This document shows positions 25,549 to 35,391 of a DNA stretch of 64,000 nucleotides, one piece after another; positions within the stretch are counted from its first letter, which is position 1; every line of letters starts with the position of its first letter. Made by a program: the position numbers and the translations under genes. This DNA is from Syntrophobacterales bacterium. GTDB lineage: Bacteria; Desulfobacterota; Syntrophorhabdia; Syntrophorhabdales; Syntrophorhabdaceae. The stretch lies in contig JAISPL010000026.1 in NCBI GenBank assembly GCA_031274925.1, positions 1 through 64,000 of the forward strand, read 5' to 3'. The notes beneath the pieces are model-generated. The model did not search any database. It saw only the letters and a program-made list of their open reading frames with translations, and had not been told where the DNA came from.

Positions 25549-26196
25549 TTATTCGGCTATGGGTCCTTTTCTTGCCAGGATCGTGACCCCTGCCCTCACT
25601 CTCTCCTGCAAGTCTACCATAGGTTCATACTCCTTTGGCAGATACACATCAACTCTGGAGCCGAAGGATATGATGCCCACGGGTTGTCCCTTTTTAACTT
25701 CGTCTCCACCTTTTACATAGCAGGTGATGCGGCGAGCCAGAAATCCTGCGATCTGGACCATGAGTACCGCATCGCTGCCACTCCCGATGAGTATATAGTT
25801 CCTCTCGTTTACTTGGTCGACATCTTGTTTGAACGCCATGGCAAACTCGCCGCTCCTATGCCGTACCGTGCTTACACGGCCGGAGGCGGGCGCCCTGTTT
25901 ACATGAACGTCGACGGGAGACATGAATATGCCGATTCGCTTTCTCTTTTCGCCCAGAAATTCGCTGTCGAAGACATCGCGCACCTCCACCACCTTCCCAT
26001 CGGCCGGCGAGATGATTGTTCCCGCCTCATCGACCGTCACCCGTTTCGGGTTCCGGAAAAAAAAAACAGAAAACATGACAAAGAGGAAGCAGGCGAGGGC
26101 AAGCACTCGATAATGAAAAGCAGTAAAAAAAATGAACAGGGCAAAGGAGGGGATCAGAAACCTGAGCCCCTCCTTTGCGATAAGAGATTCTTTCAA
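25549..26196 (-). CDS. psd: phosphatidylserine decarboxylase, short form
   Basis: A 215-residue pyruvoyl-dependent decarboxylase of the short archaeal/deltaproteobacterial type. It converts phosphatidylserine to phosphatidylethanolamine at the inner membrane. Two N-terminal hydrophobic segments ([31 protein letters not shown]) anchor it. The self-cleavage site is Gly179-Ser180 in [14 protein letters not shown]; Ser becomes the pyruvoyl group. [11 protein letters not shown] and [13 protein letters not shown] are further family motifs. Its start overlaps the ilvC stop by four bases. Confidence 0.93.
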   Translation of the reverse strand: MKESLIAKEGLRFLIPSFALFIFFTAFHYRVLALACFLFVMFSVFFFRNPKRVTVDEAGTIISPADGKVVEVRDVFDSEFLGEKRKRIGIFMSPVDVHVNRAPASGRVSTVRHRSGEFAMAFKQDVDQVNERNYILIGSGSDAVLMVQIAGFLARRITCYVKGGDEVKKGQPVGIISFGSRVDVYLPKEYEPMVDLQERVRAGVTILARKGPIAE

Positions 26197-27194
26197 TCTT
26201 TTCTCCTGATCCAGCCCATCATGCTCCGGAGTTGTGTTCCCACTTTCTCAATAAGGTGTTCACTCTCTATTCTCTTCAATGAATTATATACGGGTCTGCC
26301 GCACATGTTCTCAAGTATCCATTCCCGGGCGAACTCGCCGCTCCTGATCTCATCGAGAATTTGCCTCATCTCTTCCCTCGTCTCTTCCGAGACGACCCTA
26401 TTGCCTCTCGTGATATCGCCGTATTCGGCGGTATCGCTGATGGAGTAACGCATATACGAAATGCCTCCTTCGTACATAAGGTCAACGATAAGCTTCAGCT
26501 CATGGAGGCACTCGAAATAGGCGATCTCCGGCTGGTAGCCGGCTTCCACCAAGGTGTCAAACCCGGCCTTCACGAGTTCGGAGGCGCCGCCGCAGAGAAC
26601 CGCCTGCTCGCCAAAAAGGTCTGTCTCCGTCTCTTCCGCAAAAGTGGTCTCAAGTACACCGGCCCTTGTGGCGCCAATTCCCTTCGCGTAGGCCAGGGCT
26701 TTTTTCTTTGCTTTTTTTGAATGGTCCTGGTAGACGGCGATGAGTGACGGAACGCCCGCCCCGCGTTCATATTCCCTTCTTACGAGATGGCCCGGGCCTT
26801 TAGGGGCGACCATGATTACGTCGATATCCGGCGGCGGAACAATCTGGCTGTAATGGATGTTGAAACCATGGGAGAAAACGAGGGTCTTTCCTTTTTTCAG
26901 GTTCTGTTTTATCTCTTCGTTGTAGAGTTTTGCCTGGAGGTTATCTTGGGCAAGTATCTGGATCACCTCCGCATCTTTCGATGCCTTTGCCGCGCTTACG
27001 GGCTTGAATCCGTGGTCCTTGGCTATCTTGTAATTCGGCGTGCCTTCAAGCTCCGCCACCAAAACATCTATCCCGCTGTCTCTCAGGTTCTGGGCTTGCG
27101 CATGTCCCTGACTGCCGTATCCTATGATGGCAACCTTTGCACCTTTCAATACGTTGAGGTCGGCATCTTTGTCGTAATACATTTTAGTAGCCAT
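26193..27194 (-). CDS. ilvC: ketol-acid reductoisomerase
   Basis: Class I IlvC, 333 residues, Mg2+- and NADPH-dependent, second step of valine/isoleucine synthesis. The cofactor loop is [19 protein letters not shown] near residue 25. [19 protein letters not shown] lies near 110. The C-terminal knotted domain has the acidic metal ligands in [14 protein letters not shown] (about 190) and the ligand pair in [12 protein letters not shown]. It overlaps the ilvN stop by 11 bases. Length is that of the short class. Confidence 0.96.
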   Translation of the reverse strand: MATKMYYDKDADLNVLKGAKVAIIGYGSQGHAQAQNLRDSGIDVLVAELEGTPNYKIAKDHGFKPVSAAKASKDAEVIQILAQDNLQAKLYNEEIKQNLKKGKTLVFSHGFNIHYSQIVPPPDIDVIMVAPKGPGHLVRREYERGAGVPSLIAVYQDHSKKAKKKALAYAKGIGATRAGVLETTFAEETETDLFGEQAVLCGGASELVKAGFDTLVEAGYQPEIAYFECLHELKLIVDLMYEGGISYMRYSISDTAEYGDITRGNRVVSEETREEMRQILDEIRSGEFAREWILENMCGRPVYNSLKRIESEHLIEKVGTQLRSMMGWIRRKD

Positions 27195-27714
27195 CTTCTT
27201 CTCCTCCTTTGGAATGTTTTTCTTTCATTTTTATTGTTTTCTCCCCGCGCATCATGGCAATAGGGCCGGTCCTCACAAGCTCTTTGATGCCGAGAGGCTT
27301 GATAAGGGCAAGAAAAGCCTGGATTTTCGCCTCGTCGCCCGTTATCATTATGGTATACGTCTTGGGGGAGACGTCTATGATCCTGCCCCGGAAAATTTTA
27401 ACCATACGGGGTACTTCCTCTCGGATCTTGTCGTCCGTACTTACCTTCACAAGGACCATCTCCCGGGAAACATAATCCGCATCTTTGAAATCGACAACTT
27501 TTATGACGTTGATCAGCTTGTTGAGTTGTTTCAATACCTGTTCAATGATGGCATCGTCACCCTCTGTCACTATAGTCATAGAGGAGGTGGTGGGATCAAG
27601 CGTCTCGGCAACGCAGATGCTCTCAATGTTGAAGCCCCTGCCGCTAAAAAGCCCCGCCACCCTCGACAACACACCAAATTCGTTTTCAGCAAGTATTGAT
27701 ATTATATGTCTCAC
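27184..27714 (-). CDS. ilvN: acetolactate synthase small (regulatory) subunit
   Basis: A 176-residue regulatory subunit of acetohydroxyacid synthase (type III, IlvH-like length). The N-terminal ACT domain starts [20 protein letters not shown] with the GRGFNIESI valine-binding segment, and a C-terminal ALS_ss domain begins near residue 85 ([10 protein letters not shown]). It binds the large subunit from the next gene upstream and gives valine feedback inhibition. Stop and start lie close to neighbours (8 bases after ilvB, overlapping ilvC). Confidence 0.95.
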   Translation of the reverse strand: MRHIISILAENEFGVLSRVAGLFSGRGFNIESICVAETLDPTTSSMTIVTEGDDAIIEQVLKQLNKLINVIKVVDFKDADYVSREMVLVKVSTDDKIREEVPRMVKIFRGRIIDVSPKTYTIMITGDEAKIQAFLALIKPLGIKELVRTGPIAMMRGEKTIKMKEKHSKGGEEDGY

Positions 27715-27722
27715 AAACCCTC

Positions 27723-29414
27723 CTATACGAGAAGCATTTCCCGTAGCGACGCCCCTGCGGGAACCATGGGATAGACCGATTCCTCAGGATTGACGAGTAT
27801 GTCGACGAAAGCGGGCCGTTTGTCCTGAAATGCCGCGCGAAGCACGCGATCCACATCTTCCTCTTTTTCTATCCTGAATCCCGCTGCTCCGTAAGCCTCC
27901 GCGACCTTGACAAAATCGGGAGCATACTGCATGGGCGTCCATGTGTACCTTTTTTCATAGAAAAGCTCCTGCCACTGTCGTACCATCCCGAGATACCCGT
28001 TGTTCAGAATTACGACTTTGACAGGAAGCCCGTATTGGACCGCCGTCGCAAGTTCCTGGATATTCATCTGAATGCTCCCGTCACCTGCAATATCAATGAC
28101 CAGAGCGTCTGGGTAGGCCACCTGGGCCCCGATACCGGCAGGAAATCCGAACCCCATGGTTCCGAGTCCTCCGGAAGTAAGAAGGGTCCTGGGCTTCAGG
28201 AACTTGTAGAACTGGGCCGTCCACATCTGGTTCTGCCCCACTTCGGTGGTTATTATGGCATTGCCTCCCGTGATGTCGAAAATCCTCTCGATAACATACT
28301 GGGGCTTGAGTGTTCCGTTTCTCATGTAGGTAAGCGGATATTCCTTTTTCCAGCGCTCGGTCTCATGGATCCACTCGGAGATATGGGACTGATAATTCTC
28401 GAAATCATCCCTGTCCTCCGTTGCAATCTCAATCATCTTCCTGAGCACATCCCTGGAGTTACCCACGATCGGTACGTCGACATGTATGTTCTTGCTTATG
28501 GATGTAGGGTCAATATCTATATGGATGACCTTCGCATGGGGGGCAAACTCATCAACTTTTCCCGTTGCCCTGTCGTCAAAACGCGCTCCAACCGCAATTA
28601 TCACATCGGATTCCGTGATTGCCATGTTTGCAGCATATGTCCCGTGCATCCCCAACATACCGAGAAACAGGGGATGATTCCCCGGAAATCCGCCAAGCCC
28701 CATGAGTGTGTTCGCTACCGGGATTGAAAGCATGCTGGCAAGCTTTGTCAGCTCCTCGGACGCCCCGGATAAGATGATTCCACCGCCAGCGTAGAATACG
28801 GGCTTCTTCGACGATGCGATAAGTTTCATCGCCTTCTTGATCTGACCCAAGTGCCCCGTGTAGGTTGGCTGATAACTCCTGATGTGGACCTTGTCGGGAT
28901 ACTTGAACTCTCCCAGTGCCGCCGACACATCCTTCGGTATGTCAACGAGAACCGGTCCCGGCCGACCGGACTTCGCGATATAAAACGCCTCTTTTATGAT
29001 CCGGGCGAGGTCATTCACATCCTTAACCAGATAGCTATGCTTGGTACACGGCCTCGTGATACCCACAATATCAACTTCCTGGAACGCATCGTTGCCAATT
29101 AGCATGGTCGGAACCTGGCAGGAAAAAATTACCAGAGGGATGGAGTCCAGATAGGCCGTGGCGATGCCGGTTACCGCATTTGTGGCTCCCGGACCGGAGG
29201 TGACAAGAGATACACCCACCCTGCCGGAAGCCCTGGCATATCCGTCGGCCGCGTGCACGGCGCCCTGCTCATGCCTCACCACAATCTGCCCGATGTCGGA
29301 CAGGCCCAATGCATCGGTTATGTTAAGAGTGGCTCCTCCGGGGTAACAAAACAGGGCGTCGATACCCTCCGCTTTCAGCGCTTCCACAAAGATTTGTGAG
29401 CCGTTCTTCTTCAA
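27723..29414 (-). CDS. ilvB: acetolactate synthase large (catalytic) subunit
   Basis: ThDP- and FAD-dependent acetohydroxyacid synthase, 563 residues. The catalytic Glu is in [18 protein letters not shown] near residue 48, FAD contacts lie in the middle domain ([15 protein letters not shown]), and the ThDP-Mg motif [20 protein letters not shown] runs to [10 protein letters not shown] near residue 460. It makes acetolactate and acetohydroxybutyrate. The start is the TTG at 29414, directly after the stop of the DUF465 gene, so the two are coupled. A -10-like TATAAT lies near 29830 on the minus strand as a possible operon promoter. Confidence 0.96.
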   Translation of the reverse strand: MKKNGSQIFVEALKAEGIDALFCYPGGATLNITDALGLSDIGQIVVRHEQGAVHAADGYARASGRVGVSLVTSGPGATNAVTGIATAYLDSIPLVIFSCQVPTMLIGNDAFQEVDIVGITRPCTKHSYLVKDVNDLARIIKEAFYIAKSGRPGPVLVDIPKDVSAALGEFKYPDKVHIRSYQPTYTGHLGQIKKAMKLIASSKKPVFYAGGGIILSGASEELTKLASMLSIPVANTLMGLGGFPGNHPLFLGMLGMHGTYAANMAITESDVIIAVGARFDDRATGKVDEFAPHAKVIHIDIDPTSISKNIHVDVPIVGNSRDVLRKMIEIATEDRDDFENYQSHISEWIHETERWKKEYPLTYMRNGTLKPQYVIERIFDITGGNAIITTEVGQNQMWTAQFYKFLKPRTLLTSGGLGTMGFGFPAGIGAQVAYPDALVIDIAGDGSIQMNIQELATAVQYGLPVKVVILNNGYLGMVRQWQELFYEKRYTWTPMQYAPDFVKVAEAYGAAGFRIEKEEDVDRVLRAAFQDKRPAFVDILVNPEESVYPMVPAGASLREMLLV

Positions 29415-29627
29415 TTACCCTTCCCCTTTCTTCATTGCTTTAGCTGTCTTTTCCATAAGGTCCTTGAAATAGAGTTTCTTTTTCTTCAAGACCTTGGTTT
29501 CAAGCTCCTCATCCTCAGTGAGGTAGGATTTCTTGAGCAACATCTGCAATCGGCTGTCCAGAGCTGCGTGTTGGTCTTTTGCATCGTTATATATCTTCTC
29601 GTTTTCGCTCTCGCTCCGCTCGGTCAT
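29415..29627 (-). CDS. DUF465 (YdcH-like) small protein
   Basis: A 70-residue highly charged helical protein. The DUF465 pattern is visible: HAALDSRLQMLL, then SYLTEDEELETKVLKKKKLY and FKDLMEK. It probably forms an antiparallel helical hairpin. The ATG at 29627 follows GAGGAG with nine bases of spacing, which is better than a start 12 codons upstream. DUF465 proteins have no settled function. It is the first gene of the ilvBNC-psd-pssA run, directly abutting ilvB. Confidence 0.75.
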   Translation of the reverse strand: MTERSESENEKIYNDAKDQHAALDSRLQMLLKKSYLTEDEELETKVLKKKKLYFKDLMEKTAKAMKKGEG

Positions 29628-29663
29628 ATTTCTTATCTCCTCAAGAAACCAGACTGGCAGCAT

Positions 29664-30430
29664 CCGGTCCGCTTTTTACATAATCTTGTGCGAGAAACAT
29701 CATCATCTTCCGGGAATTATGAATCTCGGCTCTATGTTCCCGGAGAACGCCCCGTTACGTCCAGATGGAGGCATCCTTCATTCCCGCCTTTTGATGCCCG
29801 CTGTATCCCTCTCGCAAAACAACCCTTATTATACAAAATCAAAGGGGTACAAGACACCATTATCATAAGTTTAATTGAGATATGGTATAGGAAATATTGA
29901 AAAAAGTCAACTCACCCGCCCCCGCCTCTTTCTCTCACCGCTACCCCCCTACTCTTCCCCCGGGGGCGTCTATCCCGGTGTCTGCCTTGCATCAGGGGTT
30001 CTCTGCTCGTTTCGCCTATTACGGCGTGTCGTATGCCTTCATGAGGGGCGGTCTCGTGTGCTGCTTGATGCTTTCGGTAGCGAAAGGGCCTCTTCGTTGG
30101 CAGAATTGGGCGGCCCCGGCGGCGGAAGCTGCTCGTGTCCTTGACAATCTTGCCTTGGGCTACCTTTTAAAAGGTCCGGTGCGGGTGCGGTTTCTTTTTG
30201 CCAGGCACTGCTTCTGTTGAGGGAAATGCGGACCCAAGGTCCTTGGCTGCCGCTTCTGTGTAGCAATGTTGGCTTGATTGTTCAGGTAATCGTGGGACTG
30301 GGTGAGGGTGAAGCACAAAAATTCTTCGCGGTCACCCTAAAGACGGCTCGCATCAACAACAGATATACCGACACGGCGAAACAGAAACCCCGTTCGCACA
30401 CAACGCGGTGTCGTATAAGCCGGTTAATTA
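29664..30430. other. 767-bp gap upstream of the ilv operon
   Basis: No gene is supported. Open frames of 75-110 codons exist on both strands from 29875 to 30444, but they are mutually overlapping, lack ribosome binding sites and show no family signature. On the minus strand a TATAAT (29828-29833) lies about 200 bases before the DUF465 gene and may be its -10 element, with a weak -35. From 29930 on the composition is GC-rich with many short inverted repeats; a structured RNA is possible but no known class was recognised. Confidence 0.35.
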
Positions 30431-31696
30431 CTACTCCTTCTTGAGATAGACCAAGTCGGATGCGGAGAAGCTGCCTCCTGACACGCTGGTGGCCCACGAT
30501 GCGTCAATACCGAAGAGCTCGCCCACTTTGAGCTCTCCTTTATAGCTCCCTTTCACCTTGCCCAGGGGCATATTTGTTCTGGAATCCATGATCTGCTCGC
30601 CTGGCGCGTAGACTTCAAGGATAGCTCCCTTGTCGAGCCCCGAGAGTCTTCCGGCATTGATGTAAACCTTCTCGTTCTCGAAAGACGCGATCCTCGCGTG
30701 CCAATCAATTGAAAGGACCGTTTTCAGGAGGTCGTCGGCGATTATTTCGATAGAAAGGTCAATGGCGCGGATCTTCGCCTTTTCCGTGCTCAAATCGCCT
30801 TTTTCCCGGGAGAGAAATACGGGGTTCCTCCCGGAAAATTGTTTCAGAATAGTCCCGGTTTCGGTATTATAGACGTCGAGGCCCATTTTAGATATAGCAA
30901 ATGCGGTCTCTTTCTCGTCTTTCCCTTCAATCTTGGATGTGCTCGTGAATATATCGGAAAGAGTCCCTTTCAACACCGCCTGAACGCCGTAAATCTCATT
31001 CAAAGCCTTCATATTCTTGGGGTCTGTCAGCGACCCCGTGAGGTTCGTGGTTCCAGGATCGACACAAATAATGGCGTTCGTGTTTTCAATCCTGGAAACG
31101 AGTCTCCTTGTCGCAAGCTCTCCCAAGGCCTCCGCTTTATAGTTCGTGAGATCGGTGATGGGGAGCACGATGACCTTGCGCTTCATCTTCGGCGAGGGAT
31201 AGGCAAAAGGAAGGGCCGGTGTGGTCATATAACCCGTCATTCCGGGAGGCATGGCTCCCATCTGGGCAGGGTACGCCATTTGCGGGGCCAACCCTTTTTT
31301 CTTGTAATCCTCTTCAAGTTTGGCCAGCCTGCTTTCAAGCTCCTCCCTGTCTTTCTTGCTTGAACCGCTTAGTGCGGTCGACACTACCTCTCCGAGTCCC
31401 GGCACGTATTGATCTTTCCTTATCCAGACATATTCGGGCTCATACGGTGTCAGCATGTACTTCTTGTTGCGGGTATATATATACTCTATTCCGTCAAGTA
31501 TCTTTATATCCCCGGGCTTCACGTCCAGCACATCCAGCCTGTCGCCCCTGTCGTCCTTCTGGGCGGGAGTATCGCTTTTTGCAGCCGCCTCCTTCGGGGC
31601 TGTTTTGGCCGATCCCGTCTTTTTACCGGAAAAGGGCATGGAACTGCACGCGAAAAGCAAGAAAACAAGCAGAAAGGTTAGGTATTTTTTCATCAA
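30431..31696 (-). CDS. outer-membrane-type lipoprotein with CsgG/FlgT-like domains
   Basis: A 421-residue lipoprotein. The signal peptide ends in the lipobox LLFAC with Cys17, followed by SSM, so sorting to the outer membrane is likely. Residues 20-60 form a low-complexity Lys/Ala/Asp linker, 115-135 a short coiled coil, and 140-170 a Met/Pro-rich stretch. From VIVLPITDLTNYKAEALGEL (about residue 180) the sequence resembles the CsgG/FlgT middle fold. The end, EKVYINAGRLSGLDKGAILE followed by VYAPG, resembles the FlgT C-terminal beta domain. Such proteins act in secretion pores or flagellar basal bodies. No curli or flagellar gene is nearby, so the partner is unknown. Confidence 0.65.
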   Translation of the reverse strand: MMKKYLTFLLVFLLFACSSMPFSGKKTGSAKTAPKEAAAKSDTPAQKDDRGDRLDVLDVKPGDIKILDGIEYIYTRNKKYMLTPYEPEYVWIRKDQYVPGLGEVVSTALSGSSKKDREELESRLAKLEEDYKKKGLAPQMAYPAQMGAMPPGMTGYMTTPALPFAYPSPKMKRKVIVLPITDLTNYKAEALGELATRRLVSRIENTNAIICVDPGTTNLTGSLTDPKNMKALNEIYGVQAVLKGTLSDIFTSTSKIEGKDEKETAFAISKMGLDVYNTETGTILKQFSGRNPVFLSREKGDLSTEKAKIRAIDLSIEIIADDLLKTVLSIDWHARIASFENEKVYINAGRLSGLDKGAILEVYAPGEQIMDSRTNMPLGKVKGSYKGELKVGELFGIDASWATSVSGGSFSASDLVYLKKE

Positions 31697-31847
31697 ATGA
31701 TTATACCCGTATCGGGCAATAAAGTCAATCCTGGTGCGCTGCAGGCCGCTTTCATTCCCCTGGTGTCGTCTCCTCTAATCTGGCCGCTGTGCATATCAGG
31801 CGTATTACAATTTAGGCAAAAATCTATTGACAAACTATCTAAAATAA

Positions 31848-31904
31848 TTGACTTCAATCTTAATTTTTGATAAAACGAAATTTTATTATTAAATTTAGGA
31901 GGTG
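31848..31904 (+). promoter_or_regulatory. promoter and ribosome binding site of the alcohol dehydrogenase gene
   Basis: TTGACT (31848-31853) and TAAAAC (31871-31876) are 17 bases apart, a sigma-70-type pair. AGGAGGTG at 31897-31904 lies eight bases before the ATG and is the strongest Shine-Dalgarno sequence in the area. A second -35-like TTGACA is at 31827. The stretch is much more AT-rich than the neighbouring DNA, like the gene it drives. Confidence 0.55.
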
Positions 31905-31912
31905 TAATAATT

Positions 31913-33118
31913 ATGTGGGAACAAGACATTAAAATTGATGAATTAAAAGAAATAAGAATGCGCCCGAATGTTTATTTTGGTGTAGGTGCTATTTCCAAGA
32001 TAAATGATATTGTAGAAAGTCTTAAGTCAAAATCTATAGACAAAATAATCGTTGTTTCGGGCAAAAACGCCTATAAAACAACAGGCGCATGGGATTATGC
32101 AGAAAAAGCCCTTAAGCAGCATAACATCGGTTATGTTAATTATGACAAAATCACGCCCAATCCCACCACGCATCAAATTGATGAAGCGGTTAAAATCGCG
32201 GCTGATTTTGGTGCTAAAGCAGTAATTGCAATCGGCGGAGGCTCGCCCATTGACGCAGGTAAATCCGTTGCTATTTTGCTGAAATATCCTGAAAAAAACT
32301 GCTCAGAGCTTTATGGTTACGAATTTACTCCGGAAATTGCCGCTCCTGTTGTAGCAATTAACTTAACCCATGGAACAGGCACTGAAACAAATCGTTTTGC
32401 GGTTGTGACAATACCCGAAAAAAACTTCAAGCCGGCCATTGCTTACGATTGCATATATCCTTTCGCCTCAATTGACGACCCCGCTTTAATGACAAAGCTT
32501 TCTCCGGAGCAAACGCTTTATGTTTCCATAGACGCGGTAAATCACGCCGTCGAGGCCGCCACAACTATAGCAAGTTCACCTTATTCAATAACTTTGGCAA
32601 AAGAAACCATCAGGCTTGTTGCAAAATATCTACCTGAAGTTATTAAAAATCCTGAAAATTTAACGGCAAGATATTTTCTTGCCTACGCGTCGCTTTTAGG
32701 CGGAGCAAGTTTTGATAACGGACTTCTTCACTATACGCACGCACTGGGGCATCCTTTGAGTGCGGTTAAACCCGAACTTTCGCACGGCTTAAGTCTTGCC
32801 GTGCTGCTTCCCGCGGTTTTGAAATATATATACAAGGAAAAATCAAATACTCTTGCAGATATTTTTTCTTCTGTCGTAAATGAAACATGTGGGTCACCGG
32901 ATGAATTTGCAAAGAAAATAGAGCAGTGGATTTTTGACCTTGGGATAAAATCTAAGCTTCAAGATGAAGGCTTTACAGGCGAAGATATACCAAAACTGGT
33001 TGATCTGGTTTACACCACGCCTTCTTTGGAGCTTCTTTTGAGTTTAACCCCGTTGCAAAATACCAAGGAAATTGTTACGGCAATATATAATGAGTCTTTG
33101 ACTGCTTATAATTCGTAA
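31913..33118 (+). CDS. iron-containing alcohol dehydrogenase
   Basis: A 401-residue group III (Fe-dependent) alcohol dehydrogenase; NAD(P)-linked oxidation or reduction of an alcohol/aldehyde pair. The dinucleotide segment is AVIAIGGGSPIDAGKSVAIL near residue 105. Metal ligands are provided by the Asp/His of SIDAVNHAVEA (about 210) and the two His of HYTHALGHPLSAV (about 280). LTHGTGTETNRFAV near 160 is a family motif. The gene has low GC, AT-ending codons, a strong Gram-positive-like ribosome binding site, its own promoter, and a terminator 35 bases after the stop. Transfer from a Firmicutes-like donor is likely. It stands as a single-gene unit. Confidence 0.9.
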   Translation: MWEQDIKIDELKEIRMRPNVYFGVGAISKINDIVESLKSKSIDKIIVVSGKNAYKTTGAWDYAEKALKQHNIGYVNYDKITPNPTTHQIDEAVKIAADFGAKAVIAIGGGSPIDAGKSVAILLKYPEKNCSELYGYEFTPEIAAPVVAINLTHGTGTETNRFAVVTIPEKNFKPAIAYDCIYPFASIDDPALMTKLSPEQTLYVSIDAVNHAVEAATTIASSPYSITLAKETIRLVAKYLPEVIKNPENLTARYFLAYASLLGGASFDNGLLHYTHALGHPLSAVKPELSHGLSLAVLLPAVLKYIYKEKSNTLADIFSSVVNETCGSPDEFAKKIEQWIFDLGIKSKLQDEGFTGEDIPKLVDLVYTTPSLELLLSLTPLQNTKEIVTAIYNESLTAYNS

Positions 33119-33151
33119 ATATATTGAGCTGGAACTGAAACAATTAAAAAC

Positions 33152-33180
33152 AATAGAGAGGGGTGGAACCCTCTCTATTT
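33152..33180 (+). terminator. terminator of the alcohol dehydrogenase gene
   Basis: An 11-bp perfect stem (AATAGAGAGGG and CCCTCTCTATT) with a six-base loop GTGGAA begins 33 bases after the stop. It is followed by TTTG, a short T-tail; because both arms start with A and end with T, it can work on both strands. Confidence 0.7.
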
Positions 33181-33242
33181 GTGGAACGCATTGACTAAGC
33201 CGGAAATCTTCGGGCTCTGGCAATATCAAATGATGTGTATCT

Positions 33243-33410
33243 TTAGGTGAACACCCTCTCAATCATTTCTTCTAATGTGGTATCGTTGTTTTTGCTGATG
33301 TAATCGCGTATTTCATTATCCTTTTCTTCCGGTTGTGTCCAGATAGTTTCGCAAATTAGTTCGCGGCCGATGGAACTTACGCTGACATTAAGCCACTTGA
33401 ATGATAGCAA
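33243..33410 (-). CDS. possible 55-residue protein or gene fragment
   Basis: A minus-strand frame from a TTG at 33410 to TAA at 33243 encodes LLSFKWLNVSVSSIGRELIC and then ETIWTQPEEKDNEIRDYISK. The C-terminal half looks like a real, charged helical protein. An in-frame stop lies just upstream, near 33432, and no ATG exists, so this may be the surviving end of a longer gene. Same low-GC composition as the neighbouring genes. No family recognised. Confidence 0.3.
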   Translation of the reverse strand: MLSFKWLNVSVSSIGRELICETIWTQPEEKDNEIRDYISKNNDTTLEEMIERVFT

Positions 33411-33536
33411 CTGCCGATTCTTTGCGTTATTTTACCTCAATTATATTTTGTCGTTTGTCGTTCGAAATTGGTTGCAAAATAACCCATCTCCCCTTTGAGA
33501 CTATTGCATCACAACCATATTGGTATAATCGACTCC

Positions 33537-34157
33537 TTATCGGCATATTTTCTTTTTCAATTTCAAAATTCTACTTCTGTGCGCTTTTGATAAATCGCTT
33601 GTTCTAGCGTCCAAGACTTCGAAAAACACTTCTTTGTTGTCAAGACCTATACAAACAGAAATCCGTTCAGTGTGTTGCGGAATGTCCTTTGCCCTACAAT
33701 TTTTGATGTGGTTAAGTAGAATAGGGAATACCTCTATCCGGCAATCGCTGTTAACTCTGCATAGTTCGGCAAAAACGCTAATGCTGTTATCAACCGTAAT
33801 TACGCTTCCTTTTTTGTATGCTGTGATAATTTCTGATAAGCGGCTACTTATTATTTCTGGTTTAATCGAAGCAACGCAGGATAACGCTTTCATGCTTCCC
33901 CAAACAATCCGATTCTCTTTATCGGATAAAGCGGTGATGAAATCATCGGCAAAATCCGCAATCAAAACTGGCTTTCTTTGCCCTATCTCATACAAAACTT
34001 TAATGCAATCATTGGCTATGGCTTTGTCGTTCGATTTTAATCCAGCAATAATCTCGGCAATTCCTTTTTTATCCATATTTTCGCATAGCTTTTCCGCAAT
34101 CTGAATATTAGGAGCTTCATCATTGCGACCAAGCCGACAAGCCAATAATTCAAACAT
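33537..34157 (-). CDS. HEAT/ARM-repeat-like protein
   Basis: About 206 residues built of paired helices: EKLCENMDKKGIAEIIAGLK, then NDCIKVLYEIGQRKPVLIAD, then GSMKALSCVASIKPEIISSR and SVFAELCRVNSDCRIEVFPI, spaced about 35-40 residues apart as in HEAT repeats. I start at the ATG at 34157 (MFELLACRLGRN), because AGAAGGA lies seven bases before it. The longer open frame from 34289 would overlap the yjbR gene and adds residues with no repeat character. The C-terminus is basic (KAHRSRILKLKKKICR). Scaffold or binding function only; partner unknown. Low GC, same strand as the broken yjbR gene 44 bases upstream. Confidence 0.65.
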   Translation of the reverse strand: MFELLACRLGRNDEAPNIQIAEKLCENMDKKGIAEIIAGLKSNDKAIANDCIKVLYEIGQRKPVLIADFADDFITALSDKENRIVWGSMKALSCVASIKPEIISSRLSEIITAYKKGSVITVDNSISVFAELCRVNSDCRIEVFPILLNHIKNCRAKDIPQHTERISVCIGLDNKEVFFEVLDARTSDLSKAHRSRILKLKKKICR

Positions 34158-34200
34158 CTGGCGATCCTTCTGATTTGTGCCGCAAAGTGATATGGATTTC

Positions 34201-34873
34201 CTATTCTTTATAGGGGTTTTTTCCCGCCGCGAGACCATAGCTTTCGTCAATACGGCGAAAGACTTCTTCAATGGGAACCGATCCGTCAAGACAAATTGTG
34301 ACCCAATGCTTCTTATTCATATGATAGCCGGGATAGTATTTCTTTCCGTCTACCACAACATCTATTTCTTCCGAGTTCATTCGTAAGTCGATTATATCGA
34401 CCGTGCCGTCTTCACACAATCCCAATTTTTTCTTTGGTAAGAATTAGGAGTGCAGCATACCATTTCGAGTTATCCTGCCGCCTGTAAACTGCGTTTTCAG
34501 GGAACTGCTTCCAAAGATACTGAAGTTCATCATGATACTTTTCCCGAACATAGCAAATGACCTGCTTCGCCCCATCACTCTTAAAAATATCGGCCTCGCA
34601 GCAGTTATTGGCAATCGAATCAAGCATACGTTCATATTCTTCGCGCAATCTGCCGACAAATGAACCCGAAGCATTAGAAATGCGATGGAGGACATAACGT
34701 TCTTTTGAAGATAGGTCAAATACTTCTGCGGTTACCTGCCCCTCTCTTGTGACAGCGACAATCATCTCAAATTGGCCGTCAACCAAAGCGGTAGAATAGA
34801 CATAACCATTTTCATTCTCAGTAAATCCAAAGGGAAGGAGTTGACCGATCTTGATTTTTCGATTTTTTAGCAA
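34201..34873 (-). pseudogene. YjbR/MmcQ-family protein interrupted by a frameshift
   Basis: Two adjacent frames together make one complete protein of about 225 residues. The first (34873 to 34412) ends WYAALLILTKEKIGIV and then a stop. The second (from about 34425 to 34201) holds the conserved C-terminus: GLCEDGTVDIIDLRMN and then GYHMNKKHWVTICLDGSVP, the YjbR DNA-binding-fold signature. Removing one A from the six-A run in the codons for KEK restores KEKLGLCEDG, exactly the family sequence. The long N-terminal part is of the type seen in Firmicutes. This may be a recent inactivating mutation, a sequencing error, or slippage at the A-run. Confidence 0.75.
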
Positions 34874-35029
34874 ATCATTTGAAAAGCTTATAAGGAAAAT
34901 CTCCTTATGATTTCATCAAAAATATATGGACACTTGAGCCTGAAAGATTTGCAAGTGACCCAAACCATTTCAATGTGGGGGGTAAACACCATCTCTGAAC
35001 GTGAAAAGGTGGTTCGGATTGTCTGGTGA
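34874..35029. other. short gap between yjbR remnant and tRNA-Ala
   Basis: Nothing recognisable. GC content changes back to that of the core genome within this stretch, so the right edge of the low-GC island lies here, next to the 3' end of the tRNA gene. No direct repeat of the tRNA 3' end was found at the left edge of the island by eye. Confidence 0.35.
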
Positions 35030-35104
35030 TGGTGGAGGTGGCGGGAATCGAACCCGCGGCCCCCTCGTTGCGAACGAGATGCTCTCCCGCTGAGCTACAC
35101 CCCC
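35030..35104 (-). tRNA. tRNA-Ala (anticodon CGC)
   Basis: A full cloverleaf on the minus strand. The acceptor stem GGGGGTG pairs with CACCTCC (one G-T pair). The D-arm starts TAGCTCAGC. The anticodon arm TCTCG-TTCGCAA-CGAGG presents CGC, reading GCG alanine codons. The T-arm contains GGTTCGATTCC, and CCA is encoded. It is not part of an rRNA operon. Confidence 0.95.
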
Positions 35105-35117
35105 TGATTCAGGCTTT

Positions 35118-35147
35118 ATAATATTATCTTATGGCTATCAATAGCAA
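35118..35147 (-). promoter_or_regulatory. promoter of tRNA-Ala
   Basis: On the minus strand TTGCTA (35142-35147) and TATTAT (35118-35123) are 18 bases apart, each one base from consensus, and the -10 ends 13 bases before the tRNA. A good sigma-70 match for a stable-RNA promoter. Confidence 0.55.
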
Positions 35148-35391
35148 GGATTTTCTTTGGTGAAAGGTATTCTTATTGGTGCAGGTTCGAGGAAAAAACC
35201 GATTCACCGAACCGGGAAAATCAAGGTTGCAGCCATGGATCACACTCACCCGCAACGGGGCGGCCGAGATAGCGGTCCGGCCTGAGCAAGGCTGGTCGAA
35301 TGGCGGTTTCCTAAAGGTGCGATCTCCGGCGCCAAGTATTTTAAGGATCATAAAGGCACATGATCATGAGAGTTCTTTCTATGGGCCTCGG

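Noticed and set aside
29875-30444. Small genes or a known structured RNA (SRP, 6S, tmRNA, RNase P) in the gap before the ilv operon
   Set aside because: Frames overlap on both strands without start signals, and none of the conserved cores of these RNAs was recognised.
31800-35104. Integrated element with tRNA-Ala as attachment site
   Set aside because: No integrase gene and no direct repeat of the tRNA 3' end at the far side were found.
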